The notes beneath the pieces are model-generated. The model was not told the origin of the DNA. It was given only the letters and a program-made list of their open reading frames with translations, and did not search any database. A program made the position numbers and the translations under genes. From contig JALHRF010000005.1 of NCBI GenBank assembly GCA_022841545.1, positions 1 through 61,536 of the forward strand: a stretch of DNA of 61,536 nt, given 5' to 3'. Origin of the DNA: Bauldia sp. (GTDB lineage: Bacteria; Pseudomonadota; Alphaproteobacteria; Rhizobiales; Kaistiaceae). Below are positions 8,726-17,840 of this stretch, one piece after another; the stretch's first letter is position 1; every line of letters starts with the position of its first letter.

Positions 8726-9679
8726 TCAAGTTTGGGGTGGTGCGCCGCGGTACCGCCGGGCGCGGAGGTGAAGGAACGTCTCAACGATGCCGAGAACGGC
8801 GAGGAGGACGAGCGGCAGCCCGCCGAAGAAGACGAGCAGGACGTAGACGGCCACGAGAATGAGGATTCGGACCGAGTTTCCGACGGTGACGCCGTGGAGG
8901 ACGGCAAGGCCGATGAGGGCGAGCGCACCTCCGAAGGCGCCGGCGACAGCGCTTGCGGCATAGCCGACTGCCCCGGGTACGAAGGCGACAAGGACCGCGA
9001 CCGCCAGCACGGCCAGCGCCTCGTTCGGCAGCATTGCCGTCCACAGCCGGTCGCGCGGGCGCGCCAGCCGTCCCGATGCCTCGGCGATGCGCGCGGCCAG
9101 CCAGAGATTGAAGACCAGAATGATCACCAGCAGCGCCGCCGTCGTGAACGGCATTGCGACGACGTTAAATCGCACGAACGGCTCGAGGTCCGCCGCAGTC
9201 GGGGGCGGGCTGCCGTCAGCCGACGGTGATTGCGCCAGCCAGTCCACGAGCGCCGCCGTTATCTCGGCGGTGAAGGCGCCGGGATCGTAGCCGATGATGA
9301 AGCCGACGATGACCAGGCCGACGGCCGTGGCGGCGGCTCCATGCAGAAGTATCCTACCGATCGGGTACCACTCGGTCACACCCGTTTGTTCATCGGTGCG
9401 CGACAGGGTGGCGAGGCGGCATGCCCAGGCCATGGGGGCGCCGAAAAGGGCGAGGTAGATGACTCCGGACGGAACGGAGATCGCGATCGCGATGGTGGCG
9501 GCCGCTCCTGCGGCAGCAATCGCTGAAGCAAGGCTGCTCCAGGCAACGCCGGCGATAGCGACAGGCAGTGCGGAGAGGATGAAAAGCGGCAACGCAAGCA
9601 GCGTTCCGCCAAGCGGCGAGATGAAGAGAAGCGCTGCGGCAAACCCCGCACCGACTCCGACAAGGGCGATCTGCATCAT
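8726..9679 (-). CDS. DUF2232 multi-pass membrane protein
   Basis: 317 aa with about eight hydrophobic segments, starting with a leaderless pair at residues 1-40. Features include long Ala/Val/Ile runs and a central hydrophilic loop carrying SPSADGSPPPTAADLEPFVR. DUF2232 proteins are regularly encoded between rpsR and rplI in alphaproteobacteria and resemble substrate-binding membrane subunits (YybS-like). The function is not established. It lies 124 bp after rpsR and 21 bp before rplI, so co-transcription with rplI is likely. Confidence 0.85.
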   Translation of the reverse strand: MMQIALVGVGAGFAAALLFISPLGGTLLALPLFILSALPVAIAGVAWSSLASAIAAAGAAATIAIAISVPSGVIYLALFGAPMAWACRLATLSRTDEQTGVTEWYPIGRILLHGAAATAVGLVIVGFIIGYDPGAFTAEITAALVDWLAQSPSADGSPPPTAADLEPFVRFNVVAMPFTTAALLVIILVFNLWLAARIAEASGRLARPRDRLWTAMLPNEALAVLAVAVLVAFVPGAVGYAASAVAGAFGGALALIGLAVLHGVTVGNSVRILILVAVYVLLVFFGGLPLVLLAVLGIVETFLHLRARRYRGAPPQT

Positions 9680-9803
9680 CTTCGTCGCTGTCCCGCCTTT
9701 GGGCGGTTAGGGGCGGGTCACGGGAGGATTCCCGGCCATGCCCCAACCAGAGGGGCAATAGGCAGACCTCGAACCGGCTGCCTACTGCTAATGTCTGCTG
9801 CCC

Positions 9804-10052
9804 TTACTTGATCACGTAGGGCAGGAGGCCGAGGAACCGCGACCGCTTGATGGCGCGGGCCAGTTCACGCTGCTTGGAGGCCGAGACAGCGGTGATGCGC
9901 GACGGCACGATCTTGCCGCGCTCGGAGATGTAGCGCTGCAGCAGGCGCACGTCCTTGTAGTCGATCTTCGGCGCGTCGGTGCCCGAGAACGGGCAGGTCT
10001 TGCGACGGCGGAAGAAGGGACGGCGTGCCGGCTGTGAATTGACGTCGACCAT
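9804..10052 (-). CDS. rpsR: 30S ribosomal protein S18
   Basis: 82 aa with the typical S18 core: [33 protein letters not shown], then [20 protein letters not shown] and a short tail. S18 forms a heterodimer with S6 on the 30S platform. Its ATG overlaps the rpsF stop by one base (TAATG), so translation of the two partners is coupled. Confidence 0.98.
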   Translation of the reverse strand: MVDVNSQPARRPFFRRRKTCPFSGTDAPKIDYKDVRLLQRYISERGKIVPSRITAVSASKQRELARAIKRSRFLGLLPYVIK

Positions 10053-10516
10053 TATTCGTCTCCTCCCCCAATTCCGTCGCCGTCATCGTCGCGACGCGGC
10101 CGATCGTCCCGACGCGGCCGGTCGCCACGGTCGCGGTCTCCGAAGCGACCACCGCGCCCGCCGCCCGGGCGGTCGTCGCGTCGGTCGTCCCGGTCGCGCT
10201 TCTGAAGCATGGCCGAAGGTGCCTCTTCCAGTTCTTCCACCTTGACCGTCAGGCGGCGGAGGACATCCTCGTGGATGCTCTGCTGACGCTCCATTTCGGC
10301 GACCGCCGCGGGCGGGGCGTCGATGTTCATCAGCGTGAAGTGCGCCTTACGATTCTTGCGGATGCGGTAGGTGAGGGACTTGAGGCCCCAAGGCTCGACC
10401 TTGGTGACCTTGCCGCCACCCTGTTCGATGACGCCCTTGAACTGCTCGACGAGCGCCTCGACCTGCTGGCTCGACACATCCTGTCGCGCCAGAAATACGT
10501 GTTCATACAGTGGCAT
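10052..10516 (-). CDS. rpsF: 30S ribosomal protein S6 with long charged tail
   Basis: S6 partners S18 on the small subunit. The first ~100 residues are the S6 ferredoxin-like fold ([40 protein letters not shown]). The protein then continues for about 45 residues of Arg/Asp/Gly repeats ending in GGGDE. This makes it 154 aa, compared with 95-135 aa in most bacteria. Such RD/RGG tails occur in other Rhizobiales S6 proteins. AGGAAAGG lies about 6 bp before the ATG. It is the first gene of the ribosomal block and has a strongly structured leader. Confidence 0.97.
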   Translation of the reverse strand: MPLYEHVFLARQDVSSQQVEALVEQFKGVIEQGGGKVTKVEPWGLKSLTYRIRKNRKAHFTLMNIDAPPAAVAEMERQQSIHEDVLRRLTVKVEELEEAPSAMLQKRDRDDRRDDRPGGGRGGRFGDRDRGDRPRRDDRPRRDDDGDGIGGGDE

Positions 10517-10700
10517 ATTCGCCTTTCCTGGTGTTCTCCGGCGCGTAGCCTCCGCGAAGCCCGGAAGAGGCGTCGCAAAAGTTCTTCGAGAGCGGGAACA
10601 CCGGGAGCCGGACCCTCATGGCCCTCGTGGGCGAACCCACGCTCCCGTTCAGCCCCCGGCCGGGGTCCGTAACGGACGGGGCCTTATATGCGAAGCCGGC
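10517..10700 (-). promoter_or_regulatory. Structured 5' leader of rpsF (candidate autoregulatory RNA)
   Basis: On the minus strand the leader holds several hairpins. One is a 6-bp stem closed by a UUCG tetraloop (10626-10641, CGTGGG/CCCACG). Another is GTCCG/CGGAC (around 10665-10677), and there is a GC-only palindrome CCCCGGCCGGGG beside it. Nearer the start is GCCTC/GAGGC enclosing TTCCGGGCTTCGCG, which contains a CCG trinucleotide in its loop region. Leaders of rpsF operons in other bacteria bind S6:S18 through a CCG-containing bulge or loop and so limit expression. The match here is only by general resemblance. Confidence 0.35.
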
Positions 10701-10735
10701 GGGGAAATGCAACTCATCGCGGATCTTTCGCGACT

Positions 10736-11155
10736 CTATCGCCTCCTGCCGCCCCCTCCGTGGTCCTGGCGGTTGTTGAACTCTCGTGTGCTATTGCCGA
10801 ATTCCCGCGCGGATCGCTCGATCGGCCATTCGCAATACGGATTGCTCCATACGCCGGGACCATGGCAGAGCGACTTGTCCGGAAGGATCACATACCCGCC
10901 ACGCACTGCCGTACCGCGAGCAATGTAAGCTGAGGACGCCCAACCCCTGCGGCCAGCGTAAACAACCTCGCACCATCGACCGCAGCGCAGGACGGTCACC
11001 GGCGCACCGGCGGGAATCGTTGCGATCCGGGCATGGTTTGTTCCCGGACCGGCACGAAGGTTGACGCTGCCTTTGGCCACGCCGGGGGCGGCCGATGCCC
11101 CCGCCGCAAGGCCCAAACTCAGCGCGACCCCAACAAATATGGAGCGAAGCATCAT
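10736..11155 (-). CDS. Secreted SH3b-domain protein
   Basis: About 139 aa. Signal peptide at residues 1-23 (LRSIFVGVALSLGLAAGASA), then a bacterial SH3 domain: GSVNLRAGPGTNHARIATIP, GAPVTVLRCGRWCEVVYAG and RRGWASSAYIA. A C-terminal segment with two Cys (SLCHGPG, NPYCEW) ends in a Gly/Arg-rich tail. Bacterial SH3 domains usually bind peptidoglycan stem peptides or serve as adaptors, so a periplasmic envelope role is inferred. Two ATG codons (11155 and 11152) follow a GAGG; either could be used. There is no obvious operon partner. Confidence 0.8.
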   Translation of the reverse strand: MMLRSIFVGVALSLGLAAGASAAPGVAKGSVNLRAGPGTNHARIATIPAGAPVTVLRCGRWCEVVYAGRRGWASSAYIARGTAVRGGYVILPDKSLCHGPGVWSNPYCEWPIERSAREFGNSTREFNNRQDHGGGGRRR

Positions 11156-11180
11156 CACCTCGGGACAACTCTGTCTACCG

Positions 11181-11799
11181 TCATCTCACCGAACGCGGGT
11201 GCCGACGTCCGGTTCCGCTACGATCCGTGGGCCCGAGGACCTTGACGCGCCCCCAATCGCTGCGGGCGAGAATGGGGCATGTCGTCCGCAGCCGTTCCAA
11301 GATCTCAGTGCCGCCTCGCAGCGTGAAGGATGCCGCGGATACTCCGTAGAGGTCCGAGGTAGCGCGGACATGCAGTCGGCTCGACTTCGCGAGTCCGTCG
11401 AGGAAAATCCGAACGTCGGCGACGTCCGTCGTCCGCTGTCCCGTGCGATTGAGGTAGCGCGCCTTGGTGACGTGACCGGGTTGACCCTCGAAGCGGAACG
11501 CCACGTCGACATTTTCGATCCGGCCGCCGATCGACCCCAGCGGAACTCGAGAGCGGGGTCCGGTCCAACGCAATAGACCAGCACCGTCGCGACATCAGGT
11601 TCGGAATTTTCGGCGATCTAAGCCTGGAACGCATGGATGTATCCGACCCGGATCGGAATGTCGGTGATCTTGTCGCGCTGTTCTTCCCACATCCAGCGCC
11701 CGGTCGGGTAGCCGGGAATCCACTGGGCACCACCTGAAACCGGCCAGCCACCCCGATCAGGAGGACGAAGCAGACGACACGGTGGATAGCTCGCATCAC
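11181..11799 (-). pseudogene. Broken secreted protein, VasI/TagO-like
   Basis: Reading leftward from 11799, a signal-like start (MRAIHRVVCFVLLIGVAG) is followed, one frame over, by WMWEEQRDKITDIPIRVGYI. An in-frame TAG follows (around 11618), then ATVLVYCVGPDPALEFRW. After a second frame change come VDVAFRFEGQPGHVTKARYL, VADVRIFLDGLAKSSRLHVR and TEILERLRTTCP. This order of elements (W..E..D..TD, then L.L.C..G, RF....., L.VR.TP-like, L...C) is that of small periplasmic VasI/TagO-type proteins. One nonsense codon and at least two frameshifts rule out an intact product unless the sequence is wrong. Confidence 0.65.
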
Positions 11800-11876
11800 A
11801 GTCCTGCTCCGTCGAAAACGCTCTCAGGTTGTATCAAAGGCGTGTTCGTCCTCCAAGCCTCCGGTCGCGGCACGTC

Positions 11877-11905
11877 TTGACATCGGCGGTCCGACACGGC
11901 CACAA
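11877..11905 (+). promoter_or_regulatory. Candidate sigma-70-type promoter for fabD
   Basis: A TTGACA hexamer at 11877-11882 lies about 70 bp before the fabD ATG. A recognisable -10 is poor (CCACAA at 17-bp spacing), which is common in GC-rich alphaproteobacteria, so this is a weak call. Confidence 0.3.
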
Positions 11906-11950
11906 GGCGCGGATTTTTCGTGGCCCCTCGGAGCGGAAACGCGCGGCGGC

Positions 11951-12889
11951 ATGACCATCGCATTTACATTTCCCGGCCAGGGCAGCCAGGCGGTCGGCAT
12001 GGGCCGATCGCTCGCCGAGGCCTATCCCGAGGCACGCGCCATCTTCGACGAAGTCGACGAGGCCCTCGGCGAAAGGCTGTCCGCGATCATCTTCGATGGA
12101 CCGATCGAGACACTGACTCTGACCGAGAATGCGCAGCCTGCGCTCATGGCGGTAAGCCTCGCGGCGACGCGCGTGCTGGCCGCGAGGGGTGTCCCGGTCG
12201 GGCGGATCGCCTATGTCGCCGGCCATTCGCTCGGCGAGTATTCGGCCCTGGCCGCAGCGGGGAGCCTGAGCGTCAGCGACGCGGCTCGGCTTCTCCGTGT
12301 TCGTGGTCGGGCGATGCAGGAGGCCGTGCCCGTGGGCGTCGGGGCCATGGCGGCGCTTCTCGGGCTCGACCTCGAGGCCGCGACCGCCATCGCCGCCGAC
12401 GCGGCTGAAGGTGAGGTCTGCGATACCGCCAACGACAATGGGGCAGGGCAGGTCGTCGTCTCGGGAAACAAGGCCGCTGTCGAAAGGGCAGTCGAACTGG
12501 CCAAGGCGCGCGGCGCGCGGCGCGCGGTGCTCCTGCCGGTGAGCGCGCCCTTCCATTGCGCCCTGATGGCGCCTGCCGCCACGGTGATGGCGGAGGCGCT
12601 GCAGGACGTGGCCATACGTGCGCCGGCGTCGCCGGTGGTCGCAAACGTAACGGCCGAGCCGGCCACCGACCCCGAGACCATCCGCCGGAATCTCATCGCC
12701 CAGGTGACGGGAATGGTGCGCTGGCGCGAGACGATCGTCTTTCTTGCCGGCGCGGGTGTCGACACCTTCGTTGAGGTCGGCGCGGGCAAGGTGCTTTCGG
12801 GCCTTGCCAAGCGGATCGCCGATGGCGCTGACACGTTGACTGCCGGGACGCCGGACGACATTGACGCGGTGGCGGCGAAACTCGCATGA
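11951..12889 (+). CDS. fabD: Malonyl-CoA:ACP transacylase (FabD)
   Basis: Loads malonyl groups from CoA onto acyl carrier protein for fatty acid elongation. 312 aa. Oxyanion motif PGQGSQ is at residues 8-13, nucleophile Ser93 is in GHSLGEYSA, and the catalytic His is in VSAPFHCALM near residue 199. The C-terminal VEVGAGKVLSGL motif is present. It is the first gene of the fabD-fabG-acpP-fabF cluster, 22 bp before fabG. Confidence 0.97.
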   Translation: MTIAFTFPGQGSQAVGMGRSLAEAYPEARAIFDEVDEALGERLSAIIFDGPIETLTLTENAQPALMAVSLAATRVLAARGVPVGRIAYVAGHSLGEYSALAAAGSLSVSDAARLLRVRGRAMQEAVPVGVGAMAALLGLDLEAATAIAADAAEGEVCDTANDNGAGQVVVSGNKAAVERAVELAKARGARRAVLLPVSAPFHCALMAPAATVMAEALQDVAIRAPASPVVANVTAEPATDPETIRRNLIAQVTGMVRWRETIVFLAGAGVDTFVEVGAGKVLSGLAKRIADGADTLTAGTPDDIDAVAAKLA

Positions 12890-12911
12890 GTATCGGGGGA
12901 CGGAGCGTTTC

Positions 12912-13649
12912 ATGTTCGATCTGAGCGGCAGGAAGGCCCTGGTGACCGGCGCGAGCGGGTCGATCGGGGGTGGCATAGCCCGGGCGCTCCATCAACAGGG
13001 CGCGACGGTTGGCGTCTCCGGGACACGGCGCGAGGCGCTCGAGACGCTCGCCGGTGAGCTTGGCGACCGCGTCCATATCCTACCCTGCGATCTTTCAGAC
13101 GGTGCCGCCGTAGACGCGCTGGTGCCCTCCGCCGAGGCGGCAATGGGTGATCTCGATATCCTCGTCAACAACGCCGGCCTGACCCGCGACACGCTTTTCG
13201 TTCGCCTCACCGACGACGACTGGAACCGGGTCATCGCCGTCAACCTTACGGCCGCCTTCAAGCTATCGCGTTCAGTTCTGATGGGGATGATGCGCCGCCG
13301 GTTCGGGCGAATCATCTCGATCTCATCCGTGGTCGGGGTCACCGGGAACGCCGGGCAAGGCAACTACGCGGCCTCCAAGGCCGGATTGATCGGGATGACC
13401 AAGGCGCTCGCCCAGGAAGTGGCGAGCCGAGGGGTGACGGCAAACTGCATCGCGCCAGGCTTCGTCGGCTCGGCGATGACCGATGCGTTGAACGAGAAGC
13501 AGAAGGAAGCGATTCTCGCACGAGTGCCGGCGAAGCGGCTCGGAACCATCGTCGAGATTGCCGCCGCCGCCGTCTATCTCGCAAGCGATGAGGCCGCCTA
13601 TACGACCGGCCAGACGCTCCACGTCAATGGTGGTATGGCCATGATATGA
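12912..13649 (+). CDS. fabG: 3-oxoacyl-ACP reductase (FabG)
   Basis: NADPH-dependent reduction of beta-ketoacyl-ACP. 245 aa SDR fold: cofactor loop TGASGSIGGG (12-21), NNAG (86-89), catalytic Ser139 in SISSVVG, Tyr152 and Lys156 in YAASK. The C-terminal TTGQTLHVNGGMAM is typical of FabG. I chose ATG 12912 because CGGAG lies 6 bp upstream; the longer open frame is out of register with FabG homology and overlaps fabD. Confidence 0.97.
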   Translation: MFDLSGRKALVTGASGSIGGGIARALHQQGATVGVSGTRREALETLAGELGDRVHILPCDLSDGAAVDALVPSAEAAMGDLDILVNNAGLTRDTLFVRLTDDDWNRVIAVNLTAAFKLSRSVLMGMMRRRFGRIISISSVVGVTGNAGQGNYAASKAGLIGMTKALAQEVASRGVTANCIAPGFVGSAMTDALNEKQKEAILARVPAKRLGTIVEIAAAAVYLASDEAAYTTGQTLHVNGGMAMI

Positions 13650-13672
13650 AACGCGAAATGGAAGCGGTGCGG

Positions 13673-13689
13673 ATGCCGCGATGCGGCAT
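13673..13689. terminator. Small hairpin after fabG
   Basis: A 7-bp stem (ATGCCGC/GCGGCAT) with a 3-nt loop lies 24 bp past the fabG stop. There is no T-run, so it may be an attenuator or mRNA end stabiliser. The remaining ~230 bp to acpP, with no gene visible, should contain the acpP promoter. Confidence 0.3.
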
Positions 13690-13918
13690 TGCGTGCCCGC
13701 CCTCGGCCGCTGGTCAAGCCCTACGAAGTGTGTTAGGACCGACCGCGATGCCGACGTCCGGGCGGCGCGTTCCACCTTGCCGGTCGGCAGTTCGGCAATG
13801 CTGCACCAAGAATTCTGGGCGACTCTCCCCGTTCCCGTGCGCAGGCCAAAACCGATCGCTCGTGGGAGGGACGGCTCTTCCGGGGTGGTCAAGTTTGGTC
13901 AATTTGAGGTTCTGAGAC

Positions 13919-14155
13919 ATGAGCGATATCGGTGATCGGGTTAAGAAGATTGTGATCGAGCACCTCGGCGTCGACGCCGAGAAGGTGCAGGACAATGCAA
14001 GCTTCATCGACGACCTGGGGGCGGACAGCCTCGACACGGTCGAGCTTGTGATGGCCTTCGAGGAAGAGTTCGGCGTCGAGATTCCCGACGATGCGGCGGA
14101 GACGATCCTGACCGTCGGCGACGCGGTCAAGTTCCTCGAAAAGAACGCCGCATAG
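13919..14155 (+). CDS. acpP: Acyl carrier protein (AcpP)
   Basis: Carries growing acyl chains on a 4'-phosphopantetheine arm. 78 aa, acidic, with the modification serine Ser37 in [11 protein letters not shown]. The helix I signature is [16 protein letters not shown]. It has its own 269-bp upstream region, as is common because ACP is expressed at much higher levels than its neighbours. fabF follows 61 bp later. Confidence 0.98.
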   Translation: MSDIGDRVKKIVIEHLGVDAEKVQDNASFIDDLGADSLDTVELVMAFEEEFGVEIPDDAAETILTVGDAVKFLEKNAA

Positions 14156-14216
14156 CGGTCGTTTCGAGCTTGAAGCCGTAACTTCCGTCGGCAGCGGATC
14201 CGTGCCGGAGCACGCC

Positions 14217-15479
14217 ATGAGACGGGTGGTTGTCACAGGCCTCGGCATGGTCTCGCCGCTTGGCTGTGGCGTCGAGGTCAGCTGGAAGAACCTCCTCGCC
14301 GAGAAGAGCGGCGGCGTGCGGATCATCGACTTTCCGGTCGACGATCTTGCGTGCCAGATTGCCTGCCGCGTACCACTCGGTCCGAAAGCCGAGGGCCTCT
14401 TCAATCCCGACGAATGGATGGAGCCAAAGGAGCAGCGGAAGGTCGACGACTTCATCGTCTTCGCGATGGCCGCTGCCGACCAGGCGCTCGAGGACGCCGA
14501 CTGGCATCCTGAAACCTATGAGGACCAGTGCGCGACTGGCGTTCTCATCGGGTCGGGCATCGGCGGCATCGGCGGCATCTACGATGCTTCTATCACGTTG
14601 TTTGAGCGTGGCCCGCGCCGCATCAGCCCCTTCTTCATTCCAGGGCGACTGATCAATCTCGCATCCGGGCAGGTCTCGATCCGCCACGGGCTCAAAGGCC
14701 CGAACCATTCGGTGGTGACTGCATGCTCGACCGGGGCTCACGCCATCGGCGACGCATCGCGACTGATCGCGCTCGGCGATGCCGACGTGATGGTCGCCGG
14801 CGGCACCGAATCTCCGGTGAATCGCCTGTCCATCGCCGGCTTTGCTGCCTGCCGGGCGCTTTCCACCGACTACAACGATCGACCTGCCGAAGCATCGCGG
14901 CCATATGACCGCGACCGCGACGGATTCGTCATGGGGGAAGGGGCGGGCGTCGTGGTCCTCGAGGAACTCGAGCATGCCCAGGCTCGTGGCGCCAAGATCT
15001 ATGGCGAGGTCGTCGGCTATGGTCTTTCCGGCGACGCCTACCACATCACCTCGCCGGCCGAGGACGGCGACGGCGCCGAGCGCTGCATGCGGATGGCGAT
15101 GAAGCGCGCCGGCATCACCGCCGACGAGATCGACTACATCAACGCTCATGGTACATCGACCCAGATGGGCGACGAAATCGAGTTGAAGGCAGTCGAGCGG
15201 CTGCTCGGCAACGCCGCCGGCAAGGTGTCGATGTCCTCGACCAAGTCGGCGACCGGACATCTCCTCGGCGCCGCTGGCGCCGTGGAGGCGATCTTTTCTC
15301 TACTGGCCATCCGCGACAACGTAGCGCCGGCGACCATCAACCTCGACCACCCGTCGGTCGACACCGCCCTCGATCTTGTCCCGCACCATCCCAAGGAGCG
15401 GCCAATCGATGTGGTGCTGTCCAATTCCTTCGGCTTCGGGGGCACCAACGCCTCGCTTGTCTTCCGCCGCCACGGCTGA
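14217..15479 (+). CDS. fabF: 3-oxoacyl-ACP synthase II (FabF)
   Basis: Elongating condensing enzyme of type II fatty acid synthesis. 420 aa. Catalytic Cys170 is in VVTACSTGAHAIG, and the two histidines are in NAHGTSTQMGD and KSATGHLLGAAG. The thiolase-fold ending SNSFGFGGTNASLVF is complete. I chose ATG 14217 (MRRVVVTGLGM) because CCGGAG lies about 6 bp upstream; a GTG at 14202 would place the RBS inside the gene. Confidence 0.97.
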   Translation: MRRVVVTGLGMVSPLGCGVEVSWKNLLAEKSGGVRIIDFPVDDLACQIACRVPLGPKAEGLFNPDEWMEPKEQRKVDDFIVFAMAAADQALEDADWHPETYEDQCATGVLIGSGIGGIGGIYDASITLFERGPRRISPFFIPGRLINLASGQVSIRHGLKGPNHSVVTACSTGAHAIGDASRLIALGDADVMVAGGTESPVNRLSIAGFAACRALSTDYNDRPAEASRPYDRDRDGFVMGEGAGVVVLEELEHAQARGAKIYGEVVGYGLSGDAYHITSPAEDGDGAERCMRMAMKRAGITADEIDYINAHGTSTQMGDEIELKAVERLLGNAAGKVSMSSTKSATGHLLGAAGAVEAIFSLLAIRDNVAPATINLDHPSVDTALDLVPHHPKERPIDVVLSNSFGFGGTNASLVFRRHG

Positions 15480-15571
15480 CGAAAGGCCTATCCCGCTCCC
15501 GCCACAATCGGTGTTACAGTCACGCCCGAGCAACTCCCGACAAGCAACGGAAACGGCGCGAGACGCGTAAC

Positions 15572-16843
15572 ATGAGCGACATCCGAAGGGATCAGTACGG
15601 TAGCGATGCGGACGTTCTGTCGGCCCGACTGGTAGCCGCGAGTCGCGTTGCACCCAAGAGCCCGACCGAGGCCCTTCAGCCCGAGTCTGTGCCGCCGCCG
15701 CCGAAGCGCTCCCGCGCAGTCCGTCATCCCCTCGTCGTGTTCTTCAATTTCGTGCTGACCATCGTCATCATCGCGGTGGTGGTGCTCGGCGGCGGACTGC
15801 TGATCGGCAAGATGCAATTCGAGAAGCCCAGCGGCCTCGACCAGGCGCGGACCATTACCGTCGCCAAGGGCGCCGGTGTTCGGGAGATTGCCGACAGACT
15901 TCAGGCTGAAGGCGTCGTGTCATCGAAGTGGCTGTTCATAGCCGGCGTGTGGCTGAACCGTGAGGGCAACAATCTCAAGGCCGGGGAGTATGCCATCCCG
16001 GCGCATGCCTCGATGAACGACATCATGGATCTGATGGTCGAGGGCAAGAGCGTCGTCTACCGCATCACCATTCCTGAAGGCCTGACCAGCCAGCAGGTCA
16101 TTGCCTGCATGACGGCCGATAGCGTACCGGAGGGCCAGGATATTCCCGGGCTCACACTCGACCAGGAAGCGAGGTGCCGTGATTCGGCTGCAGCCCTGGT
16201 AGGGCCTGCGCCCCCGGTCCCGCCCGAGGGGTCCATCCTTCCGGAGACCTACGCGTTCAGCCGCGGCGATACCCGGGCCAATGTCCTCAACCTGATGATG
16301 CGCGAGCGGGATCGAGTGCTGACCGACGTCTGGGCGCGGCGCGCCCCCGATCTGCCGCTCAACAACATCGAGGAGCTGGCGACGCTTGCCTCGATCGTGG
16401 AGAAGGAGACCTCGATCGCCGACGAGCGCACACGGGTCGCCTCCGTGTTCATAAACCGGCTCCGCCTCAACATGCGTCTCCAGTCCGATCCGACGATCAT
16501 CTACGGTGTGTTCGGCGGAGCGGGCAAGCCGGACGGCTACGCGATCACCGTCACCGACCGGGATACCCCCACGCCTTACAACACCTATACGATCGACGCT
16601 CTCCCGCCGGGACCGATCGCCAATTCAGGCCGCGCCGCGCTCGAGGCGGTCGCAAATCCATCGCGGACCCGCGACCTGTTCTTCGTCGCCGACGGCTCGG
16701 GGGGGCACGCCTTCGCCGAGACCTACGAGGAGCACCTCCGCAATGTCGCCCGTTGGCGGCAGATCGAGTCGGCGCCGCCGGAAGCGCCCGTGGATGCCGC
16801 GACCGATGGCGCGGGCGCAGAAGAACCGGTGGTTGCCGAATAG
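15572..16843 (+). CDS. mltG: Endolytic transglycosylase MltG
   Basis: Inner-membrane lytic transglycosylase that cuts nascent glycan strands and sets their length. 423 aa. A cytoplasmic N-terminus of about 50 residues is followed by one transmembrane helix near 52-74 (HPLVVFFNFVLTIVIIAVVV). Then come a LysM-like region and the YceG catalytic domain with the active-site Glu in LASIVEKETS and the conserved VFINRL, LQSDPTIIYG and YNTY motifs. An Ala/Pro/Glu-rich tail ends the protein. Its position between fabF and yicC-gmk is common in Rhizobiales. Confidence 0.95.
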   Translation: MSDIRRDQYGSDADVLSARLVAASRVAPKSPTEALQPESVPPPPKRSRAVRHPLVVFFNFVLTIVIIAVVVLGGGLLIGKMQFEKPSGLDQARTITVAKGAGVREIADRLQAEGVVSSKWLFIAGVWLNREGNNLKAGEYAIPAHASMNDIMDLMVEGKSVVYRITIPEGLTSQQVIACMTADSVPEGQDIPGLTLDQEARCRDSAAALVGPAPPVPPEGSILPETYAFSRGDTRANVLNLMMRERDRVLTDVWARRAPDLPLNNIEELATLASIVEKETSIADERTRVASVFINRLRLNMRLQSDPTIIYGVFGGAGKPDGYAITVTDRDTPTPYNTYTIDALPPGPIANSGRAALEAVANPSRTRDLFFVADGSGGHAFAETYEEHLRNVARWRQIESAPPEAPVDAATDGAGAEEPVVAE

Positions 16844-16950
16844 GCGGTGGCGCAGTAGGACCCCGCTAGGAAGGTCGCGACGAATCGGGACTGTCCGCGC
16901 GGGGCTTGCGTCGCCCCTGACAAGGACGGGCATGGGTGGGGCGGTCCAGG

Positions 16951-17835
16951 ATGGCGCTTGAGAGCATGACGGGCTTTGCCCGTTCCGACGGAGGCGTCGA
17001 CCTGCGCTGGACGTGGGAGTTGAGGAGCGTCAACGGCAAGGGCCTCGACATCCGTACGCGCGTTCCGCCCGGATTCGAGCGTCTGGAGACGGTCATCCGC
17101 GAACGCATCGCCTCCCGTCTTTCCCGCGGCAACCTGCAGGCCCTGCTCTCGGTGGACAAGCGGTCTTCCAGCCAGCGGGTGATCATCGACGAAGCGGTCC
17201 TGGCGCAGGTGATCGAAACGATGACACGGATCGGCGAGCGAATGGCCGTTCAGCCGCCGACGCTCGACGGAATCCTGTCTATCCGCGGGGTCGTGAATCT
17301 GGAGGACGGCGACACTGATGAGGAACTCCGGTCCGCCGTGGACACCGAGATTCTCGCCGGACTCGACTTGGCGCTTGGGGAGCTTTCGCAATCGCGGCGG
17401 CGCGAGGGGGCCGCCATCGGCGACCTGCTTGCCACCCGGCTTGACGAAATCGCTGCGCTTGTGCGGCGGGCGGAGGCGTCGCCGGCGCGTCAGCCCGAGA
17501 CGATTCGCGCTCGCCTTGCCGAACAGATCGCGACCCTCCTTGATGCGGCGCCGGCCCTCGACCCCGACCGCCTTCACCAGGAGGCTGTTCTTCTCGCCGC
17601 CAAGGCGGATATCCGGGAGGAGATCGACAGGCTCGACGCGCACGTGGCGGCGGCTCGGGCTCTCCTGCACAAAGGTGGTGCGGTGGGGAGGCGACTCGAC
17701 TTCCTGGCGCAGGAATTCAATCGCGAGGTCAACACCCTGTGCGCCAAGTCAAATGATCGCGGTGTTACAGCGATCGGGTTGGAGATGAAGGCGGTGGTCG
17801 ACCAGCTCCGCGAGCAGATTCAGAACCTCGAGTAG
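16951..17835 (+). CDS. yicC: YicC family endoribonuclease
   Basis: About 294 aa. Begins [14 protein letters not shown], the conserved YicC N-terminus, and ends with the DUF1732 region ([45 protein letters not shown]). YicC proteins are RNases implicated in sRNA and mRNA turnover in E. coli. I preferred ATG 16951; a GTG 15 bp upstream is in frame. gmk starts 5 bp after the stop, a pairing widely conserved among proteobacteria. Confidence 0.93.
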   Translation: MALESMTGFARSDGGVDLRWTWELRSVNGKGLDIRTRVPPGFERLETVIRERIASRLSRGNLQALLSVDKRSSSQRVIIDEAVLAQVIETMTRIGERMAVQPPTLDGILSIRGVVNLEDGDTDEELRSAVDTEILAGLDLALGELSQSRRREGAAIGDLLATRLDEIAALVRRAEASPARQPETIRARLAEQIATLLDAAPALDPDRLHQEAVLLAAKADIREEIDRLDAHVAAARALLHKGGAVGRRLDFLAQEFNREVNTLCAKSNDRGVTAIGLEMKAVVDQLREQIQNLE

Positions 17836-17840
17836 CGCCG

